NCBI GenBank assembly: GCA_022711595.1
Contig: JAKLET010000018.1
Span: 18,204 to 82,203 of the forward strand
From: Deltaproteobacteria bacterium
GTDB taxonomy: Bacteria > Desulfobacterota > Syntrophorhabdia > Syntrophorhabdales > Syntrophorhabdaceae
Reading direction: 5' to 3'
Length of the DNA stretch: 64,000 nucleotides
Part shown: piece after piece, positions 25,614 to 34,714 of the stretch
How the letters are laid out: each line of letters begins with the position of its first letter
How positions within the stretch are numbered: position 1 is the first letter of the stretch
Made by a program: the position numbers and the translations under genes
Notes under the pieces: model-generated
Databases searched by the model: none
Told to the model about the DNA's origin: nothing
Seen by the model: only the letters and a program-made list of their open reading frames with translations

Positions 25614-27278
25614 ATGAAAAAAGCTGCATTTGCCATCATTGTGCTTCTTGTGCTGCCGTTCCAATCGGTCTTTGGGGCAACCTATTCCGATTCCGTCTAT
25701 TCCTTTTTACGCGGATACCGAAGTGAAATGCGAGGAGATTACAATGATGCCATGGAGAATTACCTCCGTGTCCAGAAAGACAATCCCCGGTCATCAGACA
25801 TCAAGGCAGCCCTTGCCTCCCTGTATGTTAAAAAAGGCAATTTCACCCAGGCAGAAGCTCTTCTGAACGAAGCGATTGAGATCAACCCGGAAAACCGGAC
25901 CGCACTCATGTTCCTTGCCGGCATCAACGCATCGAAAGGTGTGACATACAAGGCAAAATCGCTTTACGAGAAATGCATCGAACTGGATCCGGAGGACACC
26001 GAGGCATACATGTATCTCGGTTCCGTTTATATATCCGAAAAAAAGTACCAGGAAGCGCTGGTCATCTATGAAAAGATACTCGCCTATGACGACGACAACA
26101 TCATAGCGTTATATTACATAGGCAGGCTTTACGGTGAGATCAAAGATTACGGGAAGGCAAAAACTTACCTCAACAAGGTGATCGAGATAAAACCCAATTT
26201 CGATCCGGCGATCATCGACCTCGGCACCATAAGCGAGATCGAAGGCAATCTCCCCAGGGCCATCGAATACTACCAGACCGTTATCACCCACGATCCGGGC
26301 AACAAAAAAGCGCGCTCCAGGCTTGCCGCTATTTTCATACAGCAAAAAGAATACGACAAAGCGATCCACACTTTTGAAGAACTTTCGGGCATAGACAGGC
26401 AGGACCTGTCGATCAGGATCCGGATAGGCCTGCTCCATTATGAAAAAGGCCGATATGATGAAGCTATCAGGGAATTCAACCTCGTTCTCGCCAGCAAACC
26501 AGAAAATCACACGGTCCGTATCTACCTCGCCATGTCATGGCGGGAAAAAGGTGATATTAAAAAGGCCCTGGAGGAATTGAACAGGATCGACCCGAAAACG
26601 GAAGAATTCCTCATAGCCATCAAACAGATGACCCTGATCTACATAAAATCGGGAACCATTGATGAAGGGATCGCTGTGATATCCAGATATCTCCCCGAGA
26701 TGGAGAAAAAACCCGAGCTTTACATATTGATCTCCATGCTTTACGAGGAAAAGGGCGATTTCGCATCCGGGATCAAGGCACTCGAAGAGGCCCGCAAGAT
26801 AGACCCCAGGAACCTGGAGGTCCTGTACCAGATTGGCATGCTCCACGAAAAAAAGGGTGAATCCGACACGGCGCTCTCAATTATGAATGATGTCCTTTTG
26901 ATAGACCCCGATTATCCAAACGCCCTCAATTTTATAGGCTATTCCTGGGCAGAAAAGGGTATTCGCCTTGATGAGGCCGAAACGATGATAAAAAAGGCGC
27001 TTGTCAAACGTCCTGATGACGGATACATCCTCGACAGCCTCGGTTGGGTATATTACAAGAAAGGTGATTTCAAGGCAGCACTCCAGGAGATACTCAAGGC
27101 AAGCCAGCTCATGCCCGAAGACCCGACGATCCAGGAACATCTTGGCGATGTCCACGCTGCACTGAATGACTTCACAAAGGCTCTTCTCCATTACGAAAGG
27201 TCCTTTCAACTCGAAAAGGACCCGACCAAAAAGACCGCGATTGAGCAAAAGCTCAAGGCAATAAAAGAGAAAAAGTGA
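25614..27278 (+). CDS. Secreted/outer-envelope TPR repeat protein
   Basis: About 554 residues. The start at 25614 gives a textbook signal peptide (MKKAAFAIIVLLVLPF, cut after VFGA); earlier in-frame ATGs at 25572 and 25596 lack a better ribosome site. The rest is a continuous array of about fourteen tetratricopeptide repeats, such as AYMYLGSVYISEKKYQEALV. It is a likely envelope scaffold. The stop overlaps the next gene's ATG (TGATG), and the next product is a LolB-like lipoprotein, so the two may act together in outer-membrane assembly; this is inference. Confidence 0.88.
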   Translation: MKKAAFAIIVLLVLPFQSVFGATYSDSVYSFLRGYRSEMRGDYNDAMENYLRVQKDNPRSSDIKAALASLYVKKGNFTQAEALLNEAIEINPENRTALMFLAGINASKGVTYKAKSLYEKCIELDPEDTEAYMYLGSVYISEKKYQEALVIYEKILAYDDDNIIALYYIGRLYGEIKDYGKAKTYLNKVIEIKPNFDPAIIDLGTISEIEGNLPRAIEYYQTVITHDPGNKKARSRLAAIFIQQKEYDKAIHTFEELSGIDRQDLSIRIRIGLLHYEKGRYDEAIREFNLVLASKPENHTVRIYLAMSWREKGDIKKALEELNRIDPKTEEFLIAIKQMTLIYIKSGTIDEGIAVISRYLPEMEKKPELYILISMLYEEKGDFASGIKALEEARKIDPRNLEVLYQIGMLHEKKGESDTALSIMNDVLLIDPDYPNALNFIGYSWAEKGIRLDEAETMIKKALVKRPDDGYILDSLGWVYYKKGDFKAALQEILKASQLMPEDPTIQEHLGDVHAALNDFTKALLHYERSFQLEKDPTKKTAIEQKLKAIKEKK

Positions 27279-27829
27279 TGAAAAAGGCGCTCCTGCTTTG
27301 CGTCGCCATATCTCTTTTTTTCTGCGCTTGTTCCCATATTTACAAAAAAACTGCCCTGATTGCCTGGCCGGAGGATTTCGACTACGTTGAGGCGTTTTGC
27401 GAGATCGACCTGAGGTTCGAAGACCAGCAGTATTCTGGTGAGATGTCCCTCAAGGTCGAATACCCTGGTTCCATTTTTATCGAAGTTTACGGCCCCTTCG
27501 GGAACACTGTCCTTTCTGTGGCACGCTCCGGAGGCCGTTTCGTCATGCACACGGAGAACAAAGAACTGACCAACGAAGATGATTTTTTCAGGTTTTTCCA
27601 CATCAGGATCGATGATATCATTGAAGATTTGACCTTTAAAGGTACACTTACCGGACCAGGAAACGTTTTGCGCAAGGAGCGGGAAAACTATACAGTCACC
27701 TATTACACGGGCGACGATGAAAACAGGATATGCTGGAGCGGTCAAAAAGGTGATTTTTGCGTGAAATTCCTTGAGGCCAATTTCTCCAAAGGTGAATCTA
27801 TTGGAAAAGGTGATCGTAGGGGGGAATAG
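27278..27829 (+). CDS. Outer-membrane lipoprotein, LolB/DUF4292-like
   Basis: 183 residues with a lipoprotein signal peptide: MKKALLLCVAISLFFCAC, with the lipidated Cys about residue 18. After that comes a beta-rich domain with features of LolA/LolB-like carriers (FCEIDLRFEDQQYSGEMSL, SIFIEVYGPFGNTVL). The sequence similarity is weak. The neighbouring TPR gene recalls the TPR-lolB order in other Proteobacteria, which supports a role in lipoprotein insertion. It overlaps the DUF362 gene by 29 bp. Confidence 0.65.
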   Translation: MKKALLLCVAISLFFCACSHIYKKTALIAWPEDFDYVEAFCEIDLRFEDQQYSGEMSLKVEYPGSIFIEVYGPFGNTVLSVARSGGRFVMHTENKELTNEDDFFRFFHIRIDDIIEDLTFKGTLTGPGNVLRKERENYTVTYYTGDDENRICWSGQKGDFCVKFLEANFSKGESIGKGDRRGE

Positions 27830-28862
27830 TTCCTACGATATGGACGGGCTGAAAAGCTTCTTTGAAAGGGCATTGAGGGAGATAGATCTCAAAATTACCC
27901 GCGGCAACGTCCTCATAAAACCGAACCTTTTAAAAGGCAAGCCTCCTGAGCGCGCCGTTACTACCCACCCCGCTTTCCTTCGCGCACTTATCGAATTTCT
28001 CAAAGATCATTCCTGTCTGGTCTCACTTGGAGACAGTCCCGGGTATGAATCTCTGGATAGGGTGCTCAAGACCGGGGGCTACCTTAAGATGCTTAAACAG
28101 CTGGGCATCAATGTAGTTCCCTTCACCGGAAAGATCAAAAAAAAGGTTCAGGGCATATCGCCATACAGGGAATTCCTTTTCGGAGAGGACCCTGACAGGT
28201 ATGACATCGTTGTCAATGTCCCGAAGCTTAAAACCCATGTCATGACAGGTACGACCCTTGGCGTCAAGAACACATACGGTTTCGTCCGTGGTTTCGAAAA
28301 AGGACGCTGGCATCTTAAAGCCGGAAAAGACAGAAATCTTTTCGCATCCATAATCGTCGATGTGCACCGTATCGTATCGCCTGCAGTAACTATACTTGAC
28401 GGCATTCTTGGGATGTGCGGCGACGGTCCCGGGAGCGGAGATCCGGTAAGGTGCGGCATTGTTGCCCTGTCACGGAGCGCTTTCGCACTCGATGACTTTG
28501 TGGAAGGGTATCTTTGCCCCGGTGCAGATCTACCCGTTACAGCCTGCGCAAGGCGTCACGGTTTGCTTGGCCCCTATGAAGTTATTGACATGGGTCTGCC
28601 GCCTTCTGTCGCTTTTCCCATGCCCGGGACATCTGATACAGACTGGAACCTCCCCGCGCCTGTTAAAAGGATCCTCAGGAATATTTTTCTGAAGAAACCC
28701 GGGATAATCCCCGGGGTCTGTCAGGCGTGCGGCGTCTGCGCAAAAGTTTGCCCTGCCGGAGCAATAGACATTCAAGGGGACGTCGCGTGTTTTGATTACA
28801 CGGCCTGTATCAGGTGCTACTGCTGCCATGAGATGTGCCCTCATAATGCCATCAAAATATAG
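27801..28862 (+). CDS. DUF362 protein with C-terminal 2[4Fe-4S] ferredoxin
   Basis: 353 residues. The DUF362 domain (about 1-270) has NVLIKPNLLKGKPPERAVTT, GDSPG and VPKLKTHVMTGTTLGVKN. The tail is a bacterial-type ferredoxin with CQACGVCAKVCP and CIRCYCCHEMCP. The best start is TTG 27801, six bases after AAAGGTG; GTG 27792 and GTG 27810 are alternatives. Such fusions are common in anaerobes but their reaction is not established. It is the last gene of the TPR-lipoprotein run. Confidence 0.85.
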   Translation: MEKVIVGGNSSYDMDGLKSFFERALREIDLKITRGNVLIKPNLLKGKPPERAVTTHPAFLRALIEFLKDHSCLVSLGDSPGYESLDRVLKTGGYLKMLKQLGINVVPFTGKIKKKVQGISPYREFLFGEDPDRYDIVVNVPKLKTHVMTGTTLGVKNTYGFVRGFEKGRWHLKAGKDRNLFASIIVDVHRIVSPAVTILDGILGMCGDGPGSGDPVRCGIVALSRSAFALDDFVEGYLCPGADLPVTACARRHGLLGPYEVIDMGLPPSVAFPMPGTSDTDWNLPAPVKRILRNIFLKKPGIIPGVCQACGVCAKVCPAGAIDIQGDVACFDYTACIRCYCCHEMCPHNAIKI

Positions 28863-28914
28863 ACAAGGCAGATATCAGTTTATACATCTCCATCGTAATT
28901 ATCGATACAGGTAT

Positions 28915-29319
28915 TTACCCCGCCCTGACATTTATCTTGCGCATTCTTGTTGTGTCGTTCTTGGGCATGACAAGTCTTAAAACACCGTTTTTTACCGTCG
29001 CCCGGATCTTTTCCCTGTCGATCTCTCCGGAGATCGTGAAGATCCTCTGATAATCGCCTATACCGTATTCTGCATGGGTAAGCTTCATTTTTTCCGGGAT
29101 CTCCCACTTTACCCTGCCGTAAATGGTTAAAATATTATCTTCAAGGGTAACATCGATGCTGTCTTCGTTGACACCAGGCATATCGGCAATGACCACTATT
29201 TTGTTTTTCCCTTCGATGATGTCCACGTCGGGGTTATAGATCTTCGTTGATCTTGTGCGTTCAACGATATCTGACTGGTTGGCCTCTTTTTTTTGAATTT
29301 CCTTTGTTTTGTCAGCCAT
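28915..29319 (-). CDS. Small heat shock protein (Hsp20)
   Basis: 134 residues. The alpha-crystallin domain (about 35-125) has IVVIADMPGVNEDSIDVTLE and ending VKNGVLRLVMPK, followed by a short tail without a clear IxI. ATG 29319 has GGAGG six bases upstream, better than the in-frame ATG at 29331. It lies 11 bp after the first Hsp20 gene and diverges from it, especially in the N-terminal region. Confidence 0.9.
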   Translation of the reverse strand: MADKTKEIQKKEANQSDIVERTRSTKIYNPDVDIIEGKNKIVVIADMPGVNEDSIDVTLEDNILTIYGRVKWEIPEKMKLTHAEYGIGDYQRIFTISGEIDREKIRATVKNGVLRLVMPKNDTTRMRKINVRAG

Positions 29320-29330
29320 GGGGGCCTCCA

Positions 29331-29777
29331 TTACGCAGATTTGATAGTGATCTTTTTCGGCTTCTCGGCATCGGCCCTTGGCAGCCTGATCGAAAGGATA
29401 CCATTTGAAAAATTTGCCGCCACCTTATCCGCTTCGATGTTGAAAGGGAGTTCAATGGTCTTTGTAAACTGCCCGTACCATCTTTCCCTCCTGTGATAAG
29501 AGCAGCCATCCTCCGGTTTTTCAGGCTCTCTGTTGCCCTTGATCATGAGAGTTTTCCCGATGACAGAAATGTCGATAGCGTCTGAATCGATGCCGGGTAT
29601 CTCCGTGGTCACCAGGGTCTCTTCACCGTCTGACCAGATATTCACTGCCGGAAAGTCACTCGTTGAGGGCGAAACGTATCTTGACAGGACCCGGTTCATC
29701 TCGTTCTCTATCCGCTGGAATTCGGACCATGGATCGAAACCTCTCCCAAACATTCCCAAACCATCTGTCCACAACAT
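29331..29777 (-). CDS. Small heat shock protein (Hsp20)
   Basis: 148 residues. The N-terminal arm is WSEFQRIENEMNRVL; the crystallin domain contains VTTEIPGIDSDAIDISV and NGILSIRLPRA, and the C-terminal KKITIKSA carries an ITI-type oligomerisation motif. AAAGGAGG precedes ATG 29777. It is first of a two-gene Hsp20 operon; the pair may form hetero-oligomers, as known for other tandem sHsp genes. No CIRCE element was seen upstream. Confidence 0.93.
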   Translation of the reverse strand: MLWTDGLGMFGRGFDPWSEFQRIENEMNRVLSRYVSPSTSDFPAVNIWSDGEETLVTTEIPGIDSDAIDISVIGKTLMIKGNREPEKPEDGCSYHRRERWYGQFTKTIELPFNIEADKVAANFSNGILSIRLPRADAEKPKKITIKSA

Positions 29778-29975
29778 GATGACCGACCTCCTTTATAGGA
29801 TATTTGATTTTTATAAAATTAATTTGTTCACAGCGATATCGTTTGTCAAGCGGGTTAAACATACAGTAACCTGACGAATTTAATCAGTCTTTAATCGTTA
29901 TGACAAGATATCGTTTATTGGGAGTAATAGTTTCTATTATTAAAATAAGGAGGTGGGAAGAAGGATCATGTTGCT

Positions 29976-30224
29976 TTAGAGTGTGATCGGATCGTAATTT
30001 TCACCGTCAAAAGAGAAACTTCTCTCCACCTCGAAACCTTCAAGGTGCGGGCGCGCCCTCTCCACATCATCTATGAGCTTGATGCACATTCCGCAATCGG
30101 AGCTGAGATTTCTCGGCACCGGCACGAGCTCATGCATGATCCCCTTTTCTTTGAGGATCTTCTCCATCCTGAGCACATCGTGAATGGTATAGAAAAGGAT
30201 GAATACTGTCTTATCTTTCGGCAA
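29976..30224 (-). CDS. DUF3343 (putative Se/S carrier-like) protein
   Basis: 82 residues from TTG 30224, which has AGGG upstream and overlaps the previous gene by 14 bp. The family landmarks are FILFYTIHDVLRMEKIL, PVPRNLSSDCGMCI and a short C-terminal tail. Two cysteines in SDCGMC could carry sulfur or selenium. DUF3343 genes often follow a class V aminotransferase and YedF in selenium-using bacteria, exactly the order here. Confidence 0.8.
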   Translation of the reverse strand: MPKDKTVFILFYTIHDVLRMEKILKEKGIMHELVPVPRNLSSDCGMCIKLIDDVERARPHLEGFEVERSFSFDGENYDPITL

Positions 30225-31350
30225 TTTCCCTGACCGCCTCGAGGAAAGACCTGACGTCATCCTCTTCGGTAAAATATCCCGGTGCAGCCCGCACTGTACC
30301 CTGCGGGAAAGTGCCGATTGCCTGATGCGCGGCAGGACAGCAATGGAGGCCTACACGGGTGTAAATCGACCTTTTGTTCAGTTCGTAGCCTGTTTCAGAG
30401 GCAAGCTTACCCTTGATGTTGAAAGAAACAACTGCCAGACAGGACCGAGGTCTGAGAGTTTCGTGTCCATATACCGCCACACCGTCGATGTCACGCAATC
30501 CTTTTACCAGCAGCTCCCGTATAGTATCTTTTCTCGCGGCGATCTTTTCAATTCCCTCGTTACCGATAAAGGTGAGACCGCCGAGAAGCGATGCTATACC
30601 AGGTGTATTTGGTGTCCCGGATTCATATCTATCGGGCAGGAACGCCGGATGATCAATGGACTCGGACTTACTGCCGGTCCCCCCGAATTTCAGCGGTGTA
30701 AGGTCTATCCCTTTTCTTACATAAGCCGCACCAACACCCTGAATTGAAAAAAGGGATTTATGGCAGGAAAAACAGAGGATGTCTATACCGGCCTTTTCCA
30801 TATCCAATGGCACGGAGCCAATGGTCTGACACGCGTCTACTATGAACAGTGCGTCGCCCGCCATGTCCTTGACAAGTTCTATGGGCTGCAGGGTGCCTGT
30901 CACGTTCGAGCCGTGGTTGATAATGACAGCTTTTGTGTCCTTCTTTATCGCTTTTGCGAGCTCTCCCGGATCGAGAAGCCCTTCAGCCGAACAGGGGACG
31001 ACCGTATAAGATACGCCGCGATGCAGCCGCAGGAATTCAAGGGGCCTCATTACGGAATTGTGTTCCATTGAGGTCGTCACAACGTGATCATTCTCTTTAA
31101 GGAGCCCCAGTATGGCCAGGTTTAGGGCCTCCGTCCCATTCTGCGTAAATACGAGCCGCTCCGAATCCTTCATCCCGATAAAATCGGTCAATTTCTCTCT
31201 TGTATCGAAAATGATCCTGGCGGCCTCCAGAGAAAGGGTGTGACCGCTCCTGCCAGGGTTCCCGCCGACATTGTTCACAAAATCGTTGAGCAGCCTTATT
31301 GTTTCAGGCGGTTTCGGAAATGATGTGGCTGCATTATCTAAATAGATCAT
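30211..31350 (-). CDS. Class V aminotransferase, cysteine desulfurase / selenocysteine lyase-like
   Basis: 379 residues, PLP-dependent. Motifs: N-terminal MIYLDNAATSFPKP, TQNGTEALNLAI, the PLP lysine in FSCHKSLFSIQG, and the catalytic cysteine loop RVGLHCCPAAHQAIGT, where two adjacent cysteines occur. It matches the EF2568-type subfamily that is found with YedF and DUF3343. It would release persulfide or selenide from Cys or Sec for the YedF-type carrier. It lies 32 bp downstream of yedF. Confidence 0.88.
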   Translation of the reverse strand: MIYLDNAATSFPKPPETIRLLNDFVNNVGGNPGRSGHTLSLEAARIIFDTREKLTDFIGMKDSERLVFTQNGTEALNLAILGLLKENDHVVTTSMEHNSVMRPLEFLRLHRGVSYTVVPCSAEGLLDPGELAKAIKKDTKAVIINHGSNVTGTLQPIELVKDMAGDALFIVDACQTIGSVPLDMEKAGIDILCFSCHKSLFSIQGVGAAYVRKGIDLTPLKFGGTGSKSESIDHPAFLPDRYESGTPNTPGIASLLGGLTFIGNEGIEKIAARKDTIRELLVKGLRDIDGVAVYGHETLRPRSCLAVVSFNIKGKLASETGYELNKRSIYTRVGLHCCPAAHQAIGTFPQGTVRAAPGYFTEEDDVRSFLEAVREIAER

Positions 31351-31382
31351 GGATAGTCCGGAATTTGATGACGTGCGTCAGA

Positions 31383-31958
31383 TCATGGTCTGATCACGTT
31401 TGTGGCTTCGTTGAAAGAAGACATGATCTCGAACATGTTGCTTATTCTCCCAACCCCTATCTTTTCTTTAAGGTGAAAGTAATCAAGGCACGTGCCGCAG
31501 GATATAATCTCTATGCCCAGATTTTCAACGTCCTTAAGGACATCAATATACTCCGAGCCGGTTGCTGCGAGCTTCACGCCCGAATTGAGGAATATGACCC
31601 TCCAGGGACGGATTTCGAGTTCCTTTAATGTATTCAGGAAGGATCTCATCAGTATCTTGCCCAATTCCTCGCTGCCCCTTCCCATTGTTTCACCGTCTAT
31701 ATAAACGAGGGTTTTTTTTCGGACCTTTTCATCCTTCACCGAGGTTTCTTCCAGGACACCTTCCACGCGGTACAGGCCGCCTTCCTGGAGGACCGTGGTG
31801 GCATAACCCCTGGAACCCAGAAAACGCCTCACATTCTCGCATGAAACCGGGTTATCGATGACTATCTCGATCTGTTCAACGTGTTTGCTTTCTAGAAGAT
31901 TTTTCGTTTCGATTACAGGTATGGGGCATCCTTTTCCCCTGAGGTCCAATTTTTCCAT
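31383..31958 (-). CDS. yedF: Selenium metabolism protein YedF (TusA-like + DsrE-like fusion)
   Basis: 191 residues. The N-terminal TusA/SirA domain has LDLRGKGCPIPVIETK with the conserved CPxP cysteine. The C-terminal DsrE-like domain includes LKELEIRPWRVIFLNSGVKL and a cysteine pair motif IISCGTCLDYF. This two-domain form is the YedF type linked to selenium metabolism in genomes with selD. It heads the yedF-aminotransferase-DUF3343 operon. Confidence 0.9.
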   Translation of the reverse strand: MEKLDLRGKGCPIPVIETKNLLESKHVEQIEIVIDNPVSCENVRRFLGSRGYATTVLQEGGLYRVEGVLEETSVKDEKVRKKTLVYIDGETMGRGSEELGKILMRSFLNTLKELEIRPWRVIFLNSGVKLAATGSEYIDVLKDVENLGIEIISCGTCLDYFHLKEKIGVGRISNMFEIMSSFNEATNVIRP

Positions 31959-32060
31959 GAGCCTATTGTAGTAGAAAACACCATTAAGAGCAAATGAATA
32001 ATGGGCATATTTACGCCTGATTAATTACAATATCCGATGATACTCACTATGAAAAGGAAT

Positions 32061-32093
32061 AAAAAAGGGGAGAGTTAAAACCCTCCCCTTTTT
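32061..32093 (-). terminator. Terminator of the thl-crt-etfBA operon
   Basis: An 11-bp stem AAAAAGGGGAG / CTCCCCTTTTT (32062-32072 and 32083-32093). On the minus strand the stem runs into a T-tract, 16 bp after the etfA stop. The stem is symmetric enough to act on both strands. Confidence 0.85.
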
Positions 32094-32108
32094 GATCGTT
32101 CTCTTTGC

Positions 32109-33092
32109 TTACTTGTTCAGTTTTGCTTTGAATTTCTCGATCATCTTGGGAACAATGTCCTTGTAATCGCCGACGATGCCAAACGATGCAGCCTTGAATA
32201 TGGGGGCATCGGGGTCTTTGTTGATCGCAACGATACAATCTGACGTCCTCATACCGGCAAGATGCTGAATGGCTCCGGAGATGCCGCAGGCAATGTAGAT
32301 CTTCGGCTTGACCGTCTTGCCGGTCTGGCCGACCTGGTGCTCGTAAGGTATCCATTCGGAGTCGACTGCCGCGCGTGATGCACCAACAGCGCCGCCAAGC
32401 AGGTCAGCGAGCTCTTTGAGCATGGCAAATCCCTGATCGTTGCCAAGCCCGCGGCCACCGGATACGATGATATCGGCCTCCACGAGGTTGACCGATGTGG
32501 CTGATTTTATGAACTCAACGACTTTCGTCGCAAGATCGGCATCTGAGACCGCAACGGATTCCTTCACGACCTCTGCGCTCCCTGCTCCTTTTTCCGGCAT
32601 GGCGAACGCTTTCGGCCTGACGGTAGCGATCTGAGGGGCTGCCTTCTCGTTGACAACCGATACTGAATAGTTGCCGCCGAAGGCCGCACGGGTCATTTTG
32701 ACCTTGCCGCCGTCTATTGCAAGGCCGATCGTATCGGTGCAGAGACCGAAACCAAGCTGGGCCGCTGCAGCCGCTGCAACATCGGTGCCCATGACGGTTG
32801 CCCTGAAAAGAGCTATTTCCGGTTTGTACTTTTCAAGCAGGGCCGCTGCCGCTTTCGCATATGCTTCGCCCCTGAAATCCTTGAAGACATCTCCTTCCAC
32901 TGCGTAGACTTTGCTTGCCCCGTAGGTCCCTGCCTCTTTCGCAAGGTCGTCTACCTGTGCGCCGATAACAAATGCGCAAAGATTAGAGCCAAAACCTTCG
33001 GCCAGCTGCTTGCCTATGCCGAGAAGCTCAAAAGACATAGGCGAAACGGCGCCTTCTTTATGTTCTATATATACCCATACATCGTTAGCCAT
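32109..33092 (-). CDS. etfA: Electron transfer flavoprotein, alpha subunit
   Basis: 327 residues. The C-terminal FAD-binding domain has SGGRGLGNDQGFAMLKELAD, GASRAAVDSEWIPYEHQVGQ and YIACGISGAIQHLAGM, then NKDPDAPIF. Forms the heterodimer with EtfB and carries electrons from acyl-CoA dehydrogenases. GGAGGAGGG precedes ATG 33092. No ferredoxin domain is present at the N-terminus, so this is not the bifurcating long form. Confidence 0.96.
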   Translation of the reverse strand: MANDVWVYIEHKEGAVSPMSFELLGIGKQLAEGFGSNLCAFVIGAQVDDLAKEAGTYGASKVYAVEGDVFKDFRGEAYAKAAAALLEKYKPEIALFRATVMGTDVAAAAAAQLGFGLCTDTIGLAIDGGKVKMTRAAFGGNYSVSVVNEKAAPQIATVRPKAFAMPEKGAGSAEVVKESVAVSDADLATKVVEFIKSATSVNLVEADIIVSGGRGLGNDQGFAMLKELADLLGGAVGASRAAVDSEWIPYEHQVGQTGKTVKPKIYIACGISGAIQHLAGMRTSDCIVAINKDPDAPIFKAASFGIVGDYKDIVPKMIEKFKAKLNK

Positions 33093-33112
33093 TGTATTTT
33101 CCCTCCTCCAAG

Positions 33113-33910
33113 TTATTTTATAACTTTCAAGTCAATGAGCTTGTCGGTGATCGTGTTGGCAATTTCTTCGATCTCACCCTTGAGGATCTCGCCTGCGCCG
33201 CGTGGAGGCGGTACAGCGATCTCGACCACTTTCGTGCTTGCACCTGCCGTTCCCACTTTGCCGGTATCCACACCCAGGTCACCTGCACTCCACTGGGGAA
33301 TGTCCATTTTGGATGCTTTCCTGATCCCCATAAGGTTCGGAAGCCGCGGCTCATTGATACCCTTGATAACGGATACAACGGCTGGCAACTTTGCTTCGAC
33401 TACTTCGATTCCGCCCTCGATGGCCCTTTCAACGACGATCTTCTTGCCGCCCGCGTCAACGGAGCGGACCTTGGAAACCTGTGTAAGCTGGCTGAATCCG
33501 AGGATCGCGGCCAGTTCTGCCCCGACAACCCCGGTGTTGCCGTCTGTGGACTGTTTGCCGCAGAAAACGACATCAACATCGCCGACTTTCTTGATCGCTG
33601 ACGCAAGAACATACGCTGTGGCATACGTGTCTGAACCTGCAAATGCGTCATCCGTGCAAAGTGCTACCTGGTCCACTGTCAACGCGAGGGCGTTGCGCAG
33701 CACATCCTTGGCGCCTTCCGGTCCCATGGAAACGGCCACGATCTCGCCATCATAATTCTCTTTCGTCAGAAGTGCTTCTTCGAGAGCAAATTCGTCAAAA
33801 GGATTCGTGATGCAATCCATGCCGTCCCTGCTCAGGGCCCCTTTCGGGATGTCCCATTTGATCTCTGCTTCCGTATCAGGAACCTGTTTCAAACAAACCG
33901 CTATCTTCAC
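33113..33910 (-). CDS. etfB: Electron transfer flavoprotein, beta subunit
   Basis: 265 residues from GTG 33910 with AAGGAGG upstream; a longer frame to 33937 lacks a ribosome site. Motifs: KIAVCLKQVPDTEAEIKW, MDCITNPFDEFALEEAL, and DVVFCGKQSTDGNTGVVGAE. AMP/FAD-binding partner of EtfA. It lies between crt and etfA. Confidence 0.96.
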   Translation of the reverse strand: MKIAVCLKQVPDTEAEIKWDIPKGALSRDGMDCITNPFDEFALEEALLTKENYDGEIVAVSMGPEGAKDVLRNALALTVDQVALCTDDAFAGSDTYATAYVLASAIKKVGDVDVVFCGKQSTDGNTGVVGAELAAILGFSQLTQVSKVRSVDAGGKKIVVERAIEGGIEVVEAKLPAVVSVIKGINEPRLPNLMGIRKASKMDIPQWSAGDLGVDTGKVGTAGASTKVVEIAVPPPRGAGEILKGEIEEIANTITDKLIDLKVIK

Positions 33911-33929
33911 AGTGTCCTCCTTATATGTT

Positions 33930-34712
33930 TTATTCACCCGTAAAGGTGGCTTTTCTTTTTTCCACGAATGCTGTCATACCTTCCTTCTGGTCTTTCGTGG
34001 CAAAACAGAGTCCGAAATCTTTCGCTTCGAGGGTGAGCCCTTCCTTGTTGTCGAGGGAGAGGCTCTTGTTGATACATTCCTTGGCAAGCCGCACCGAGAA
34101 AGGCCCGTTTGCCTTGATCTTTTCCGCCAGCGCCGTAACTTCAACCATCAGCTGGTCCTGCGGCACTATCTTGTTCAAAAGGCCCATTTCATAAGCTTCC
34201 TGCGCCCCGATCGTTTTTCCAGTGAAAATAAGCTCTTTGGCCCTGGCCAACCCGACAAGCTTCGCCGCCCGTTGTGTGCCGCCGAAACCGGGGTGGATGC
34301 CGAGGGTTGTTTCAGGGAAACCCACTTTGGCCTTATCTGAGGCGTAGATGATATCGCAGGCAAGTGCCACTTCGAATCCTCCGCCGAGGGCAAATCCGTT
34401 CACCGCCGCTATGACCGGCTTCTCCATGTTCTCAAGTGCTGCGAGAGCCTGGTGTCCCCTCGCGGAAAAGGCCATGCCTTCCAGTGCCGTCAGGTCTTTC
34501 ATCTCGAGAATGTCGGCGCCTGCCACAAATGCCTTGTCTCCTTCACCGGTAACGATGACCACCCTGATCTCCTTGTCGGCATTGAGCATGTCGCCTGCAG
34601 CCTTCAGTTCGATAAGGGTTTCTGAATTGAGCGCATTCAAGGCCTTGGGCCTGTTGAATTTAAGCGTTGCGATGCCGTCCTTTTTTTCTACGATAAGGTT
34701 TTTGAACTCCAT
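33930..34712 (-). CDS. Enoyl-CoA hydratase / crotonase
   Basis: 260 residues from ATG 34712. The oxyanion-hole segments are AFVAGADILEM and NGFALGGGFEVALACD. Both catalytic glutamates are present, one in GGGFEVAL and one in GFPETTLGIHPGFGGTQ, so the protein should be a true hydratase (crotonyl-CoA to 3-hydroxybutyryl-CoA or a close substrate). It begins 2 bp after the thiolase stop. Confidence 0.93.
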   Translation of the reverse strand: MEFKNLIVEKKDGIATLKFNRPKALNALNSETLIELKAAGDMLNADKEIRVVIVTGEGDKAFVAGADILEMKDLTALEGMAFSARGHQALAALENMEKPVIAAVNGFALGGGFEVALACDIIYASDKAKVGFPETTLGIHPGFGGTQRAAKLVGLARAKELIFTGKTIGAQEAYEMGLLNKIVPQDQLMVEVTALAEKIKANGPFSVRLAKECINKSLSLDNKEGLTLEAKDFGLCFATKDQKEGMTAFVEKRKATFTGE

Positions 34713-34714
34713 CG

